A stretch of 64,000 nt of DNA from Cognatishimia sp. WU-CL00825 (GCF_040364665.1 NZ_BAABWX010000003.1:124001-188000), one strand, 5' to 3'; counted from the stretch's first letter, positions 43,323 through 52,949 are shown. Numbers and translations are program-made. Notes: a model not told the origin generated them from the sequence alone.

Positions 43323-44206
43323 TGGTTGGGCAGATCCGCGATTGTGAGTTCTTTACGTGGTTTGGGTTTTGGCGCATTTGGATCCGGAGGGGGAGGGTTC
43401 AAAATATTATTCACCCAAACTTCGGCATCTTTGCAACCATCCCCAGCGGGTGGGGGGGCCTGGTTCACACAGCCCGCAGCGCCGTCTGGGCAATTGAGCC
43501 GCACATGAAAATGGTAATGATGGCCCCACCATGGGCGGATCTTGTTCAGCCAAGCGCGATCGCCTTTTTCGTCGTTACACATCTGCACTTTGGCCCCAGG
43601 AAAAACAAAAATGCGCGCTGTACGAGGGTCTTGGGCCGCGGCTTTCAGCACATTGTGATGCTGGCGCGTCCATTTGGAATTCACATAGGCCCCATTGGCG
43701 CGGCGCATCGAAATAGAGCTGATGTTTTCACGCTCGGTGGCACTCAGATCAAGCCGCTTTGGGGGCAGCATCCATACATCGATTTCCATGCCAATTTGAT
43801 GGCTGCGATGGCCGGTGAGCATAGGGCCACCACGAGGCTGGCTCATATCGCCAATATACAGGCCTTCCCATCCGGGCTGTTTGGCGGCTTTAGCCGAAAG
43901 CGTGCGAATGAAATCGACGGTTTGAGGATGCCCCCAATTACGATTGCGCGACAGGCGCATCGCTTGCCAGGTTGGGCCGGTTTCGGGCAATTGCACTGCG
44001 CCAGCTATACAACCTTTGGCATAGCCGCCAAAGGGGGCCGCACTTTGATCGGATGCATGACCATGCGCGCCAAATAGCTGCTTGGCCTCTACGCCTTGCA
44101 TCGCAGCTGGAATCGCCTGCTTGGACGACACGCGCGCGGTTTCTGGTGGTGATTTACACGCGGCTAATACGGTGATTGCTGCGATGATTGCGAGGGTGCG
44201 TCCCAT
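43295..44206 (-). CDS. mepA: Penicillin-insensitive murein endopeptidase MepA
   Basis: A 303-residue lipoprotein (lipobox LAAC, C17) with the M74 metallo-endopeptidase fold that cleaves D-Ala-meso-Dap crosslinks. Zinc site: LTGHRSHQIGMEIDVWMLPP and WWGHHYHFHVRLNCP; cysteines C213-type pairs (CNDEKG, CPDGAAGC) suggest disulfides. The C-terminus is Pro-rich (PPPPDPNAPKPKPR). Overlaps the MFS gene by 43 bp and the esterase gene by 28 bp. Confidence 0.92.
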   Translation of the reverse strand: MGRTLAIIAAITVLAACKSPPETARVSSKQAIPAAMQGVEAKQLFGAHGHASDQSAAPFGGYAKGCIAGAVQLPETGPTWQAMRLSRNRNWGHPQTVDFIRTLSAKAAKQPGWEGLYIGDMSQPRGGPMLTGHRSHQIGMEIDVWMLPPKRLDLSATERENISSISMRRANGAYVNSKWTRQHHNVLKAAAQDPRTARIFVFPGAKVQMCNDEKGDRAWLNKIRPWWGHHYHFHVRLNCPDGAAGCVNQAPPPAGDGCKDAEVWVNNILNPPPPDPNAPKPKPRKELTIADLPNQCINVLQSR

Positions 44207-45570
44207 ACTGCCCGGTCCCCTTCTGGTTTCACCCAGCGTAGCAGGAACAATCCTAAAAGGAAAAGAACGATCAGCGGAGAAATGCCAATTCTGGCACTGC
44301 CTGTTGCCGCTGTAACTGCGCCAATGGCCGCCGGTGCCAGAAACGATGTAGCGCGCCCCGAGAGACCAAACAGCCCAAAGCTTTCTGTTGGGTTGGCCGG
44401 ATCACAGTGACGCACCATTAAAGACCGGCTGGCCGATTGCAAAATGCCGCCGATGCCGCCAATCAGGATGCCACAGCCATAAAACACCATGTCAGGCAGT
44501 TTGGAGGCTTCGGTCAGGGACATGCCAAAAAACTGCGTGCGGTCCATATTGACCACAACAATACAGACAGCAATCAGCACCCAGATTGCGTATTTGATAA
44601 CGGGCTTGGGGCCAAATTTGCGATCAAGCTTGCCACCAATCCAACTGAAAATCGCCGCCGCAATGGCGCTGATGATGCCAAAAACACCGATCTGGACGAT
44701 GGTCCAGTCCAACACCAGCCGCGCATAGGTGCCGCCAAACCCATAAAGCCCGCCCAGCGCGTCGCGGTAAAACATTGACGACCCAAGGTAGGAACTGAGC
44801 GAAACGCGGTGACGTAACGCTTTGAGCGTGCCGCCCAATGTTGAAATGGCGATGCCGAGACTGGGGCGACGTTTTTTGCTTGTGTCTTCGCGCACCCACA
44901 AAAAATAAGGCACCATAAAGACCACAAACCAGATTGCCACAATCGGGCCGACGGCCCGTGTGCCTTCTTTTTGGCTTGCGTCCAATCCAAAGGCAGGATC
45001 CAACCCGATCAGCGTCTTGCCATTGCCCTGTTCGACAAACAGCAGCAACAGGATTACCAGCGAGACGATACCGCCCAAATATCCAAACGCAAAGCCAGAT
45101 CCAGAGATCTCGCCAACATCATTGTCGCTGCCAAGCGACGGCAATTGCGCATTCACGAACACCAGCGCAAATTCTGCGCCAATAAAGCCAATCGCAAACA
45201 TCACCAAAGTTTGGGTGAGATTGGAACCGTCAGGCAGTGCAAACCACAATGACCCGGCACCGATGACATAAAGCGCTGAAAACGCCAGTATCCACGGCAA
45301 GCGTCGCCCCGCAGAATCCGCGAGTGCCCCCAGCAGTGGTGCCGAAAAGCCAATGATCAAACCAGCTATGGTCAACATATAAGACCAAAGCGTTTGCGCC
45401 TTGGCTTTGGCTTCGCCTTCGGCAAAACCTTCGGCAAGAAAGCTGTCTGCGGCCACCCCAACGATATAGGGGCCAAAAACAAAGGTCAGTAAAAGTGTAT
45501 GGTATGGCTGGCTGGCCCAATCAAAAAAGAACCAGCCCCAAATACGCCGGCGTTCAACAGAATGTGTCAT
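44164..45570 (-). CDS. MFS transporter, UMF22/Atg22-like
   Basis: A 468-residue membrane protein with about twelve helices. Start MTHSVERRRIWGWFFFDWAS matches the Atg22/UMF22 clade (WGWxxFDWAxQP), which exports amino acids or related compounds. ATG 45570 with GGGGATTGTC upstream; the frame extends upstream without similarity. First gene of an operon with mepA and the esterase-like gene, which suggests a link between muropeptide processing and transport, an inference from overlaps. Confidence 0.85.
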   Translation of the reverse strand: MTHSVERRRIWGWFFFDWASQPYHTLLLTFVFGPYIVGVAADSFLAEGFAEGEAKAKAQTLWSYMLTIAGLIIGFSAPLLGALADSAGRRLPWILAFSALYVIGAGSLWFALPDGSNLTQTLVMFAIGFIGAEFALVFVNAQLPSLGSDNDVGEISGSGFAFGYLGGIVSLVILLLLFVEQGNGKTLIGLDPAFGLDASQKEGTRAVGPIVAIWFVVFMVPYFLWVREDTSKKRRPSLGIAISTLGGTLKALRHRVSLSSYLGSSMFYRDALGGLYGFGGTYARLVLDWTIVQIGVFGIISAIAAAIFSWIGGKLDRKFGPKPVIKYAIWVLIAVCIVVVNMDRTQFFGMSLTEASKLPDMVFYGCGILIGGIGGILQSASRSLMVRHCDPANPTESFGLFGLSGRATSFLAPAAIGAVTAATGSARIGISPLIVLFLLGLFLLRWVKPEGDRAVWDAPSQSSQQSPY

Positions 45571-45629
45571 GACAATCCCCAATGTCTTGGGGGACTTACG
45601 CAAGGGCAAGCGATCAACGCAAGGCTTTC

Positions 45630-46199
45630 CTAGGAATTCACTACAGACAATTGTGGGTTGAGGTTTTCTTGCATGGGCGGCCAAGGGCGGATTTCTTCGG
45701 CAGCGATCCAATCCTGCACCCACTTTGGCAAAACAGGGGCCGCCAGATCAGGTGCAAAGCTTTGCATCACCAAGGGCGCGCGCACCATGCCTTTTTTGCT
45801 GATAATCGCCGTTCGATAAATTGCATGATTGGCGCATTCACCGCTTTGCTTCCAAATCGACTGTTCCATATAAAAAAACTTATCGTCCCAGCCAATTGCC
45901 CGGCTGCGCATTTCAAATTTTTCAAACATCACAATGCGCCGACGATACCGCACATTGGCCGCTGCAATCGTTAAACCCCATTTGTTTTTCGCCAAATGGC
46001 GGATCATGCCTGTGCGAATGGCCAAAGGAATGCGCCCCAGATCATACAGCGTTAATGTGCGGCCATTGTTAAGCTCGCGCCACAGGTCGATGTCCCAAGG
46101 CATACAGATATGGTGGGACACATGGGTGTCCAACAAAGCAATTGGAGATTGACGACGGGCTTTTAGCCCCCCCCACAACATTCGAAGCACTGGATACAT
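45630..46199 (-). CDS. Thioesterase-superfamily (hotdog) protein
   Basis: A 189-residue protein of the 4HBT-like family (THEM6-like), with SHHICMPWDIDLWRELNNGR and NVRYRRRIVMFEKFEMRSRA in the first 100 residues. This family often has acyl-CoA thioesterase activity, but the substrate is not known. Start ATG 46199 follows AAGGAGAG, an excellent site. It ends 59 bp before the MFS gene on the same strand. Confidence 0.82.
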   Translation of the reverse strand: MYPVLRMLWGGLKARRQSPIALLDTHVSHHICMPWDIDLWRELNNGRTLTLYDLGRIPLAIRTGMIRHLAKNKWGLTIAAANVRYRRRIVMFEKFEMRSRAIGWDDKFFYMEQSIWKQSGECANHAIYRTAIISKKGMVRAPLVMQSFAPDLAAPVLPKWVQDWIAAEEIRPWPPMQENLNPQLSVVNS

Positions 46200-46325
46200 A
46201 AAACTCTCCTTATGTCATCCTGTTGCGTCCAATTCGGCTAAGGTCAACACCGACCTTGCGGCACTCTTGCCCTTTGTCGCTGCGATGCTTAGGTAGTTGG
46301 CGATGTTAGAAAGAGGATCAAACAG

Positions 46326-46607
46326 ATGATGGCAATCTATGGCCCGCTGCGGCTGATTTTGGACGCAGTGTTTTTTATCATGATCATTCACATCATCATG
46401 AGCTGGTTGATCAACTTTAACGTCCTTAATCTTGGGCAGCAGTTTGTCGCGCAGCTTTGGTATGGTTTGAACCGTGTGCTAGAGCCGATCTATCGGCCCA
46501 TTCGTAATATTCTACCAAACACCCATCCGCTGGATCTTGCGCCTTTGGTTGCCTTTATCATCGTGATTTCCCTGCGCGACTATATCTTGCCTTCAATATT
46601 GCTGTGA
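46326..46607 (+). CDS. YggT-family membrane protein
   Basis: A 93-residue inner-membrane protein with two hydrophobic helices joined by an amphipathic loop. Typical YggT signature: MSWLINFNVLNLGQQFVAQL and RVLEPIYRPIRNILPNTHPL. Function is unclear; linked to division/osmotic traits in other bacteria. Start ATG has AGAGGATC upstream. Confidence 0.9.
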   Translation: MMAIYGPLRLILDAVFFIMIIHIIMSWLINFNVLNLGQQFVAQLWYGLNRVLEPIYRPIRNILPNTHPLDLAPLVAFIIVISLRDYILPSILL

Positions 46608-46689
46608 TCTGACAAGGTCACTTGTGCGCCCTGCGCGCATGTGATTCATTTCTGCCAGAGCTGACCCAAAAACCACAGGCAGGAACCCC

Positions 46690-48726
46690 ATGGCCGCCGC
46701 CTCTTTGTTGCGCGACATTTTTGGCTTTGATGCCTTCCGCCCCGGGCAGGAAGACATTGTGACCGCTGTGTCTGAAGGACGCAATGTTCTGGCGATCATG
46801 CCCACAGGTGGCGGCAAATCGCTTTGCTTTCAATTGCCCGCGCTGATGCGCGATGGGGTGACGGTTGTTATTTCCCCGTTGATTGCCTTGATGCGCGATC
46901 AGGTGCGCGCCTTGAAAGAAGCGGGTGTCGAGGCCGGCGCACTGACCTCTGGTAACACAGACGAAGAAACCGATGCGGTTTGGCAGGCCCTAGAGGCTGG
47001 ACGCTTAAAACTATTGTACATCACCCCTGAACGGCTGGCTTCTGGTGCGGCCATGGGCATGTTACGGCGCATCGGTGTCAGCATGATCGCTGTGGACGAA
47101 GCCCATTGTGTCAGCCAATGGGGACATGATTTTCGGCCCGATTATTTGCGGATCGGAGAATTGCGCCAAGCATTGGGCGTGCCGCTTGCGGCCTTTACAG
47201 CAACCGCGGATGCCGAGACCCGCGAAGAGATTATGCGCCGCTTGTTTGATGACGACGCACCAGAGGTCTTTTTGCACGGGTTTGATCGCCCCAATATTCA
47301 CTTGGCCTTTGCTGCAAAAAACAGCCCGCGTCAGCAAATTTTGGAATTTGCCGCCGCCCGCAAAGGGCAATCTGGCATTGTCTATTGCGGCACGCGGGCC
47401 AAAACCGAAGCCCTGGCAAAGGCCCTGCGCGACGCGGGTCATCTGGCGCTGCATTATCATGGGGGCATGGATGCCGAGGATCGACGCACAACCGAGGTGC
47501 GGTTTCAGCGCGAAGACGGGTTGATTGTTGTGGCCACGGTGGCCTTTGGAATGGGCATTGATAAGCCCGATATCCGGTGGGTGGCGCATGCTGACCTGCC
47601 AAAATCAATCGAATCTTATTATCAGGAAATCGGCCGGGCCGGGCGCGATGGAGCCCCCGCGGAAACCCTGACGCTGTTTGGTCCCGAAGACATCCGTTTG
47701 CGCAGATCGCAGATTGATGAGGGATTGGCCCCGCCAGAAATGCGCTTGGCGGATCATGGCCGCTTGAATTCCCTGTTGGGGCTGGCCGAAGCTTTGAAAT
47801 GCCGAAGGGCTACATTGCTAAAATACTTTGGCGAAGATGATGTAACCTGTGGCAAATGCGACCTTTGCGACGCGCCTGCGGATGTGTTTGACGGCACGGT
47901 GGCTGTGCGCAAAGCCCTGTCTGCGATTCTACGCACCGGCGAATGGTTCGGTGCGGGGCATTTGATTGATGTTCTTTTGGGCAATGACACCGACCGCATG
48001 CGTCAAAAGGGTCATGATGCGCTTCCAACCTTTGGCGTGGGCACCGAATATGACAAACGCCAGTGGCAAGCAGTGTTTCGACAAATGATGGGGCATGACC
48101 TGATCCGCCCGGATCCAGAACGCCATGGTGCCTTGCGCATGACGGATGATGCCCTACCGATTTTGCGCGGCGAGGCTACGATTGAGCTGCGTCGCGATTC
48201 GATAAAAAAGGCCACAAGACGCCCTGCCGTCAAAGCCCTGATCAACGAAGAAGACGCGCCGCTTTTGTCAGCCTTAAAAGCCAAACGGCGCGCCTTGGCG
48301 GAAGCCGCAAAAGTACCTGCCTATGTGATCTTCAATGACAAAACCCTGATTGAAATGGCCGAAACGCGGCCAAATTCGCTGGACGACATGGCGCATATTG
48401 GCGGCGTTGGGGCTAAAAAGCTTGAACGCTACGGGGCTGATTTCCTGCAGGTCATCACTGGCGAAGCCGAAACCTTGCACCCCAGCCGCCGCAAACTGGC
48501 AGGCCGAGAAGCCGGTTCGATCTATGACCGGCTGCTGGAAGTGCAAACCGGTTTGTCGCGAGGCCCAGAAGGAATTGACAAGCCCCTGACCTGTTCGGCA
48601 TCGCTGTTGGCCAAGGTGGCCTCGGCGCGGCCAGGTGACGAAGGTGCCATGCAACGGCTGCTGGGTGACAAACGCGCCGAACGATTTGCCAGCGCCTTTC
48701 TGGACGTTTTGCGTGAAGCAACCTAA
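46690..48726 (+). CDS. recQ: ATP-dependent DNA helicase RecQ
   Basis: A 678-residue 3'-5' helicase for recombination repair. Walker A MPTGGGKSLCFQLPA, DEAH in AVDEAHCVSQWGHDFRPDY, motif VI region QEIGRAGRDGAPA, zinc-binding cysteines C366, C386-type set (CRRATLLKYFG ... CGKCDLCD), and an HRDC domain in the C-terminal part (RRALAEAAKVPAYVIFNDKT). Preceded by AGGAACCCC. Confidence 0.96.
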   Translation: MAAASLLRDIFGFDAFRPGQEDIVTAVSEGRNVLAIMPTGGGKSLCFQLPALMRDGVTVVISPLIALMRDQVRALKEAGVEAGALTSGNTDEETDAVWQALEAGRLKLLYITPERLASGAAMGMLRRIGVSMIAVDEAHCVSQWGHDFRPDYLRIGELRQALGVPLAAFTATADAETREEIMRRLFDDDAPEVFLHGFDRPNIHLAFAAKNSPRQQILEFAAARKGQSGIVYCGTRAKTEALAKALRDAGHLALHYHGGMDAEDRRTTEVRFQREDGLIVVATVAFGMGIDKPDIRWVAHADLPKSIESYYQEIGRAGRDGAPAETLTLFGPEDIRLRRSQIDEGLAPPEMRLADHGRLNSLLGLAEALKCRRATLLKYFGEDDVTCGKCDLCDAPADVFDGTVAVRKALSAILRTGEWFGAGHLIDVLLGNDTDRMRQKGHDALPTFGVGTEYDKRQWQAVFRQMMGHDLIRPDPERHGALRMTDDALPILRGEATIELRRDSIKKATRRPAVKALINEEDAPLLSALKAKRRALAEAAKVPAYVIFNDKTLIEMAETRPNSLDDMAHIGGVGAKKLERYGADFLQVITGEAETLHPSRRKLAGREAGSIYDRLLEVQTGLSRGPEGIDKPLTCSASLLAKVASARPGDEGAMQRLLGDKRAERFASAFLDVLREAT

Positions 48727-48755
48727 GTCTGTCTAAACCATCCAAAGGACGCGCC

Positions 48756-49529
48756 ATGTTAACTGTAATTTCGCCAGCCAAACGCTTGGATTGGTCCCCG
48801 GTGCAAGGCCCTACAACCACACCAGAATTACTGGACGAAGCGGCAAAGCTGGTGAAAACGGCCCGCAATCTGACGTTAGGCGATTTGCAAAAACTGATGG
48901 CGCTTAGCCCTGATTTGGCAAGATTAAATCGGGACCGGTTCAAGGCCTATGACATGCAGCCCGGCACCGATATAACGCGCCCGGCAACCTATGCATTTGC
49001 AGGTGATACCTATCTTGGACTTGAGGCCAAGACTTTGGATGCGGATGAAATCCTTTGGGCCCAGGACCACCTGCGCATTCTTTCCGGGCTTTATGGTATT
49101 TTAAGACCTTTGGACGCGATCCAGCCCTATCGCTTGGAGATGGGCAGCCGTTTGAAAACTCGGCGCGGCAAGAACCTGTATGAATTTTGGCGTGATACCC
49201 TGTCTAAGACGCTGAACACCCAGGCCGAACACATTGGCACCGACACATTGGTCAACTGCGCCTCGCAAGAATACTTTGGAGCGGTCGATCAAAAAGCGCT
49301 GAAGCTCAGGGTGATCACGCCGGTGTTTATGGAGCTGAAAAATGGCCAACCAAAAATCGTGAGTTTCTTTGCCAAGAAAGCCCGTGGCAGCATGGCGCGT
49401 TTCATCAGCCAGCATCGATTAACCAAAGCCAGCGCATTGAAAGACTTTGATCTAGGTGGCTATGCCTATGACCCTGATCTAAGCGAAGATAACCGATTGG
49501 TGTTTTTGCGCGATTATCCTGAGAGCTAA
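48756..49529 (+). CDS. yaaA: Peroxide stress protein YaaA
   Basis: A 257-residue UPF0246/YaaA protein that reduces intracellular iron-driven damage under peroxide stress. Seen: MLTVISPAKRLDWSPV, KLMALSPDLARLNRDRF, LSGLYGILRPLDAIQPYRLE, VNCASQEYFGAVDQK and KKARGSMARFISQHRL. 29 bp downstream of recQ with AAAGGACGC, likely co-transcribed. Tail-to-tail 4-bp overlap with the histidine kinase gene. Confidence 0.93.
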   Translation: MLTVISPAKRLDWSPVQGPTTTPELLDEAAKLVKTARNLTLGDLQKLMALSPDLARLNRDRFKAYDMQPGTDITRPATYAFAGDTYLGLEAKTLDADEILWAQDHLRILSGLYGILRPLDAIQPYRLEMGSRLKTRRGKNLYEFWRDTLSKTLNTQAEHIGTDTLVNCASQEYFGAVDQKALKLRVITPVFMELKNGQPKIVSFFAKKARGSMARFISQHRLTKASALKDFDLGGYAYDPDLSEDNRLVFLRDYPES

Positions 49530-51709
49530 CTTGCTCGGCTTGCATTTATTGGTGCGGCTAGGCGCATTTTCCTTTCTTGATCAGCGGCTTCTAGCGTTGC
49601 AAGCAAATGCTGTTTGTTCAACGGTTTGGTCATCACCTGATTGATGCCAGCGGCCAAAATGGATTTGTGGTCGTCCTCGGAGACATGTGCGGTAAGCGCA
49701 ATTATTTTCACCGCTGGGCACCGGCCCTTTTCTTTGGCGCGAATGAGGCCAGAGGCTGCGCGCCCATCTAATACGGGCATCGAAATATCCATGAAAATAA
49801 CATCGGGTTTGAACGCGTGATAAGCTTCGACCGCGGCCTGGCCATCAGCCACCAATTTGAGCACTATGTCGCAGGAGTTTAACATTTTTTCGAGCACCAA
49901 GCGGTTGGTCTTGTTATCATCTGCTGCGAGCACCCGTAATTTACGATCTGCGTCAGCGGGATCTGCACCGTTTTCTGTGTCTGATGTCGAGGCAAGTTTT
50001 GCCAGCAATTCCCGGTTGGTGAAAGGGTTGCCCAGCCTGCCGCGAATTTCCAACGGGGTTTTCACATCGTTAGCGGTCAGCTCTATCAGCCCACTGGACG
50101 AAGAGAACACCAGAACCGGCACCCGAACACCAGCGTTTCGCATGGCGGTCACCAACCCTAGGCAATCACATCCCGGAAGATCATGCCGGGCCAAAACAAG
50201 ATCAGCCCCGGCGGCATTGTCCAACGCAGAGCCAGTACAGCTGACACCCGTGGCCTGCGCGCCCATTTGCTGAATGCGCCGCGCGATCAAATCGCGATTG
50301 GCAATTTCATCATCCACGATCAAGACATGGCCAATGTCTTTAGGCAGCTGCGGCGCAGCCAGGTTTGCTGACGGATCGACCGGCAAAGGGAACTGCACGC
50401 CAAAGCTTGACCCCTGCCCTTCTTCGGAGACCACCCAGATAGAGCCAGTCATCATCTCGACCAAACGTTTGGAAATCGCCAACCCCAATCCAGTGCCTTC
50501 AAATTGGCGATTTTGCCGTTCTTCCACTTGGTGAAACCGCTCAAAAATCTGAGATACATGCTTTGCGGGAATACCAATTCCCGTGTCTTGAACCACCGCA
50601 TGTATCTGTGCGGTTTGGGATGGGGCATCATAGGTGCCGACGATTTGCACCAACACATGCCCAGCATTGGTAAATTTGACCGCATTGCCAATTAGGTTGG
50701 TAAAGATTTGACGAATGCGCCCAGAATCCCCCAGAAACTGCGTTGGCAAAAACAAGTCGTAATCCACCAACAGCGAGAGGTTTTTTTCTTTGGCCAGAGG
50801 CTGCAACAATCGCATGACCTCGTGGATACAGGTTTCAAGATCAAAGGGGTCGCTGCGCAGAACCAGCATTTCAGCCTCGATTTTTGAATAATCCAGAACG
50901 TCATTGATGATAGTCAACAGCGCGTTGCCTGAGCCGCAAATCGTGTCGACGAACACGCGTTGCTCTTCTGTAAGAACGGTTTCCTGAAGCAGTTCCGCCA
51001 TGCCAACCACCCCATTCATCGGCGTGCGCAATTCATGACTCATGTTGGCAAGAAAGGCGGATTTGGCACGGCTTGCAGCTTCGGCGCGGCGCCGCGCGTC
51101 CCGTAAATCTTCTTCTGAATTCTGGCTCTCGGTGACATCGGCATAGAGGCTGACCAAATCGCCAAACGGCGACCTGCGATTGATGATCCGCACGAATTTT
51201 CCGTTCCACAGCTGACACATAGGGGCAGGCAGTGTTGGGTCGGCGTGGCAAGCCAACATCTCTGCCAACCATTCTTCGGCACCCTGTTCCCCTAACTTGA
51301 TGATGCCCTGATCAGCGGCAACCATAAGCAACGACGTCAGCGACATACCGGGTTGGATATCTTCGATTTCATCAAACATTTTTGCAAACATCCGATTGGC
51401 CATCACCAAGCGATCACAAGAATCGTAAATCACAAACCCATCTTTCAGGGACGCAATCGCGTGCCAAAGCCGCTGTTCGGTGGCACGGGCCTTTTGCGAT
51501 ACATTCTGTAAATCGGTGCGAAATTTGGTGTTTTCGTTGCGAAAATTTTCAACCTGCGCCCGGGTTTGCTGGATCGCGCTGCTTAGGTGCTGGGCGTAAT
51601 CTGCCAACTTGGCGTTTGCGGCATTCAGGTCGGCCTCTTTTTGGGCCAAAATCCGCTCTGCCGCTAAGCGCGCGCGACGTTCTGCAGCCAATTGCCGTTC
51701 AAGCGACAT
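49526..51709 (-). CDS. Hybrid histidine kinase with one degenerate receiver
   Basis: 727 residues, no membrane segment: N-terminal coiled coil (1-80), PAS (about 80-195), HisKA with H225 in MSHELRTPMN, HATPase with QDTGIGIPAKHVSQIFERFH and EGTGLGLAISKRLVEM, then two receivers. REC1 (461-570) lacks the usual acceptor Asp (R508 in VLARHDLPG); REC2 (about 592-715) has D641 in FMDISMPVLDGR. So the output is probably passed through REC2. No Hpt domain. It is cytoplasmic, so senses internal signals. Start ATG has AGGGATAG upstream. Confidence 0.9.
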   Translation of the reverse strand: MSLERQLAAERRARLAAERILAQKEADLNAANAKLADYAQHLSSAIQQTRAQVENFRNENTKFRTDLQNVSQKARATEQRLWHAIASLKDGFVIYDSCDRLVMANRMFAKMFDEIEDIQPGMSLTSLLMVAADQGIIKLGEQGAEEWLAEMLACHADPTLPAPMCQLWNGKFVRIINRRSPFGDLVSLYADVTESQNSEEDLRDARRRAEAASRAKSAFLANMSHELRTPMNGVVGMAELLQETVLTEEQRVFVDTICGSGNALLTIINDVLDYSKIEAEMLVLRSDPFDLETCIHEVMRLLQPLAKEKNLSLLVDYDLFLPTQFLGDSGRIRQIFTNLIGNAVKFTNAGHVLVQIVGTYDAPSQTAQIHAVVQDTGIGIPAKHVSQIFERFHQVEERQNRQFEGTGLGLAISKRLVEMMTGSIWVVSEEGQGSSFGVQFPLPVDPSANLAAPQLPKDIGHVLIVDDEIANRDLIARRIQQMGAQATGVSCTGSALDNAAGADLVLARHDLPGCDCLGLVTAMRNAGVRVPVLVFSSSSGLIELTANDVKTPLEIRGRLGNPFTNRELLAKLASTSDTENGADPADADRKLRVLAADDNKTNRLVLEKMLNSCDIVLKLVADGQAAVEAYHAFKPDVIFMDISMPVLDGRAASGLIRAKEKGRCPAVKIIALTAHVSEDDHKSILAAGINQVMTKPLNKQHLLATLEAADQERKMRLAAPINASRAS

Positions 51710-52044
51710 GCGTCTATCCCTTGTGGTTAACCAGAACCTAGGATCAGCGCATCAAATGAAGATCGTCTTAAGAGCAAAGATTGCCGCTAAAGTCGCTCAG
51801 ACCCGTATAGCGCTTTGATCGTGAGGGTGGCAGAGGCTGCCCCAATTATCAAAATTTATACAATACAAACAATAGGTTGAAGATTGACCCGCAATTCAAA
51901 TTGCCGTTCATTGACGGCGCTGCCTTTGGCACGTCGGTTTACGCTTTTCATTGTGTCCCGCACGACCAGACCTGCCATCTTCGCCGGATAAAACCCAGTC
52001 TGGCGTAAGGGCGGATTGACAGCGCGGCCTTGGGACGTCAAATC
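51710..52044. other. Intergenic region between hybrid kinase and XRE-cupin gene
   Basis: 335 bp with the divergent promoters of both genes. I see an AT-rich patch near 51848-51875 that could carry promoter elements, but no RNA gene, repeat or convincing coding frame. A 61-codon minus-strand frame (51856-52041) has no ribosome site and low-quality sequence. Confidence 0.4.
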
Positions 52045-52614
52045 ATGCCTATGACAACGGACAACGAAATTCTGAATTTGCTGCCCGCCCGGCTGAAAGA
52101 CGCGCGCCGAGCACAGGGCCTGTCTTTGGATGCGGTGGCAAAACTGTCTGGGGTATCGCGCTCTATGGTCAGTCAGATCGAACGGGGCGAAAGCAGCCCG
52201 ACCATTGCCACGCTTTGGAACCTGACACGGGCCTTACAGGTTGATTTCGCTGGACTTTTAGAGAACGAAGACACGACAGATCGGGTTGAAGTTTTGCGCT
52301 CGGCGGACACGCCTTCGATTGAAAATCGCGGCAGTGGCTGCAATATTCGCATTCTCTCGCCACCCGAAGACGCCGGCAAACATGAGCTATACGAGTTGCG
52401 ATTTGCCCATGGCGGCATTCTGGACAGCGGCCCGCATTCTCGTGGCACGCGTGAGCATCTGACAGTGATCGAAGGCCGTGTTCGGGTCATTTCAGGCGCT
52501 GCGCAAGAGGAAGTGATGGCCGGCGACACAGCGCGCTATCAAGCCGACGTCGCGCATAAGATCGAAGCCATCGGCAGCACGGCCCGTGCCTTTCTAGTGG
52601 TTCAAAGCGACTAA
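52045..52614 (+). CDS. XRE-cupin transcriptional regulator
   Basis: A 189-residue regulator: N-terminal helix-turn-helix (ARLKDARRAQGLSLDAVAKL, then SGVSRSMVSQIERGESSPTI) and C-terminal cupin (GPHSRGTREHLTVIEGRVRV). Such proteins often control catabolism of amino acids or amines and bind a small ligand. It is upstream of kbl-tdh, so it could control threonine catabolism, but 400 bp and a repeat lie in between. Start either 52045 or 52051; GGGACG lies before the first. Confidence 0.88.
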   Translation: MPMTTDNEILNLLPARLKDARRAQGLSLDAVAKLSGVSRSMVSQIERGESSPTIATLWNLTRALQVDFAGLLENEDTTDRVEVLRSADTPSIENRGSGCNIRILSPPEDAGKHELYELRFAHGGILDSGPHSRGTREHLTVIEGRVRVISGAAQEEVMAGDTARYQADVAHKIEAIGSTARAFLVVQSD

Positions 52615-52641
52615 GCGCGCGCTGCCTTTATTTTTGGTTAT

Positions 52642-52684
52642 TTGTACAATTTGTACGTTTCGAGCGTCCAAACGTACGATTCGC
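52642..52684. repeat. 43-nt palindromic repeat, copy 2
   Basis: Second copy of the element at 10699-10741: identical first 20 nt and last 15 nt, with loop GAGCGTCC instead of AAGCCGCG, and the hairpin stem shortened to GTACGTTT / AAACGTAC. It lies 27 nt after the XRE-cupin stop. Confidence 0.85.
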
Positions 52685-52920
52685 GGCACTTTGATCCGTA
52701 AGATCCCAACTTCAAACACCTCGGTCCTCGCGATGCCCAATACAGCCGGCCCGCGCGCGGTCCCTCCGCGCTTTACGAGACGGGACCAGGTCAAAGCGTA
52801 ACTCCGCGCCAGCCTAGCACTGGGGCATGGTGATGTTGCACTATTTTGCGGGCACCGGTGGCGGATTTGACGCCCTTGAAGCAGTTTTGGGAGATATATT
52901 GGAGCCTTAATGAGAATTTC
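52685..52920. other. Intergenic sequence upstream of kbl
   Basis: The middle of the 402-bp gap between the XRE-cupin gene and kbl. No supported gene: a minus-strand frame of 111 codons (52594-52929) is an artefact overlapping the repeat. GC-rich with no visible structure. Confidence 0.4.
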
Positions 52921-52949
52921 CGCAATCACGGATTTTTTCCGTCATTGCG
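52921..52949. promoter_or_regulatory. 29-bp imperfect palindrome in the kbl-tdh promoter
   Basis: CGCAATCACGGA-TTTTT-TCCGTCATTGCG, 12-bp arms with a single mismatch, 68-96 bp before the kbl ATG. Likely operator for a dimeric regulator of threonine catabolism; Lrp-type or the upstream XRE-cupin protein are candidates. Confidence 0.6.

Noticed and set aside
43031..44077. 348-codon plus-strand frame opposite mepA
   Set aside because: mepA has lipobox and zinc motifs in the other strand; this frame shows none.
52594..52929. 111-codon minus-strand frame between XRE-cupin gene and kbl
   Set aside because: Runs through the 43-nt repeat and overlaps the XRE-cupin end; no ribosome site. A similar pseudo-peptide is encoded by the other repeat copy, showing it comes from the repeat.
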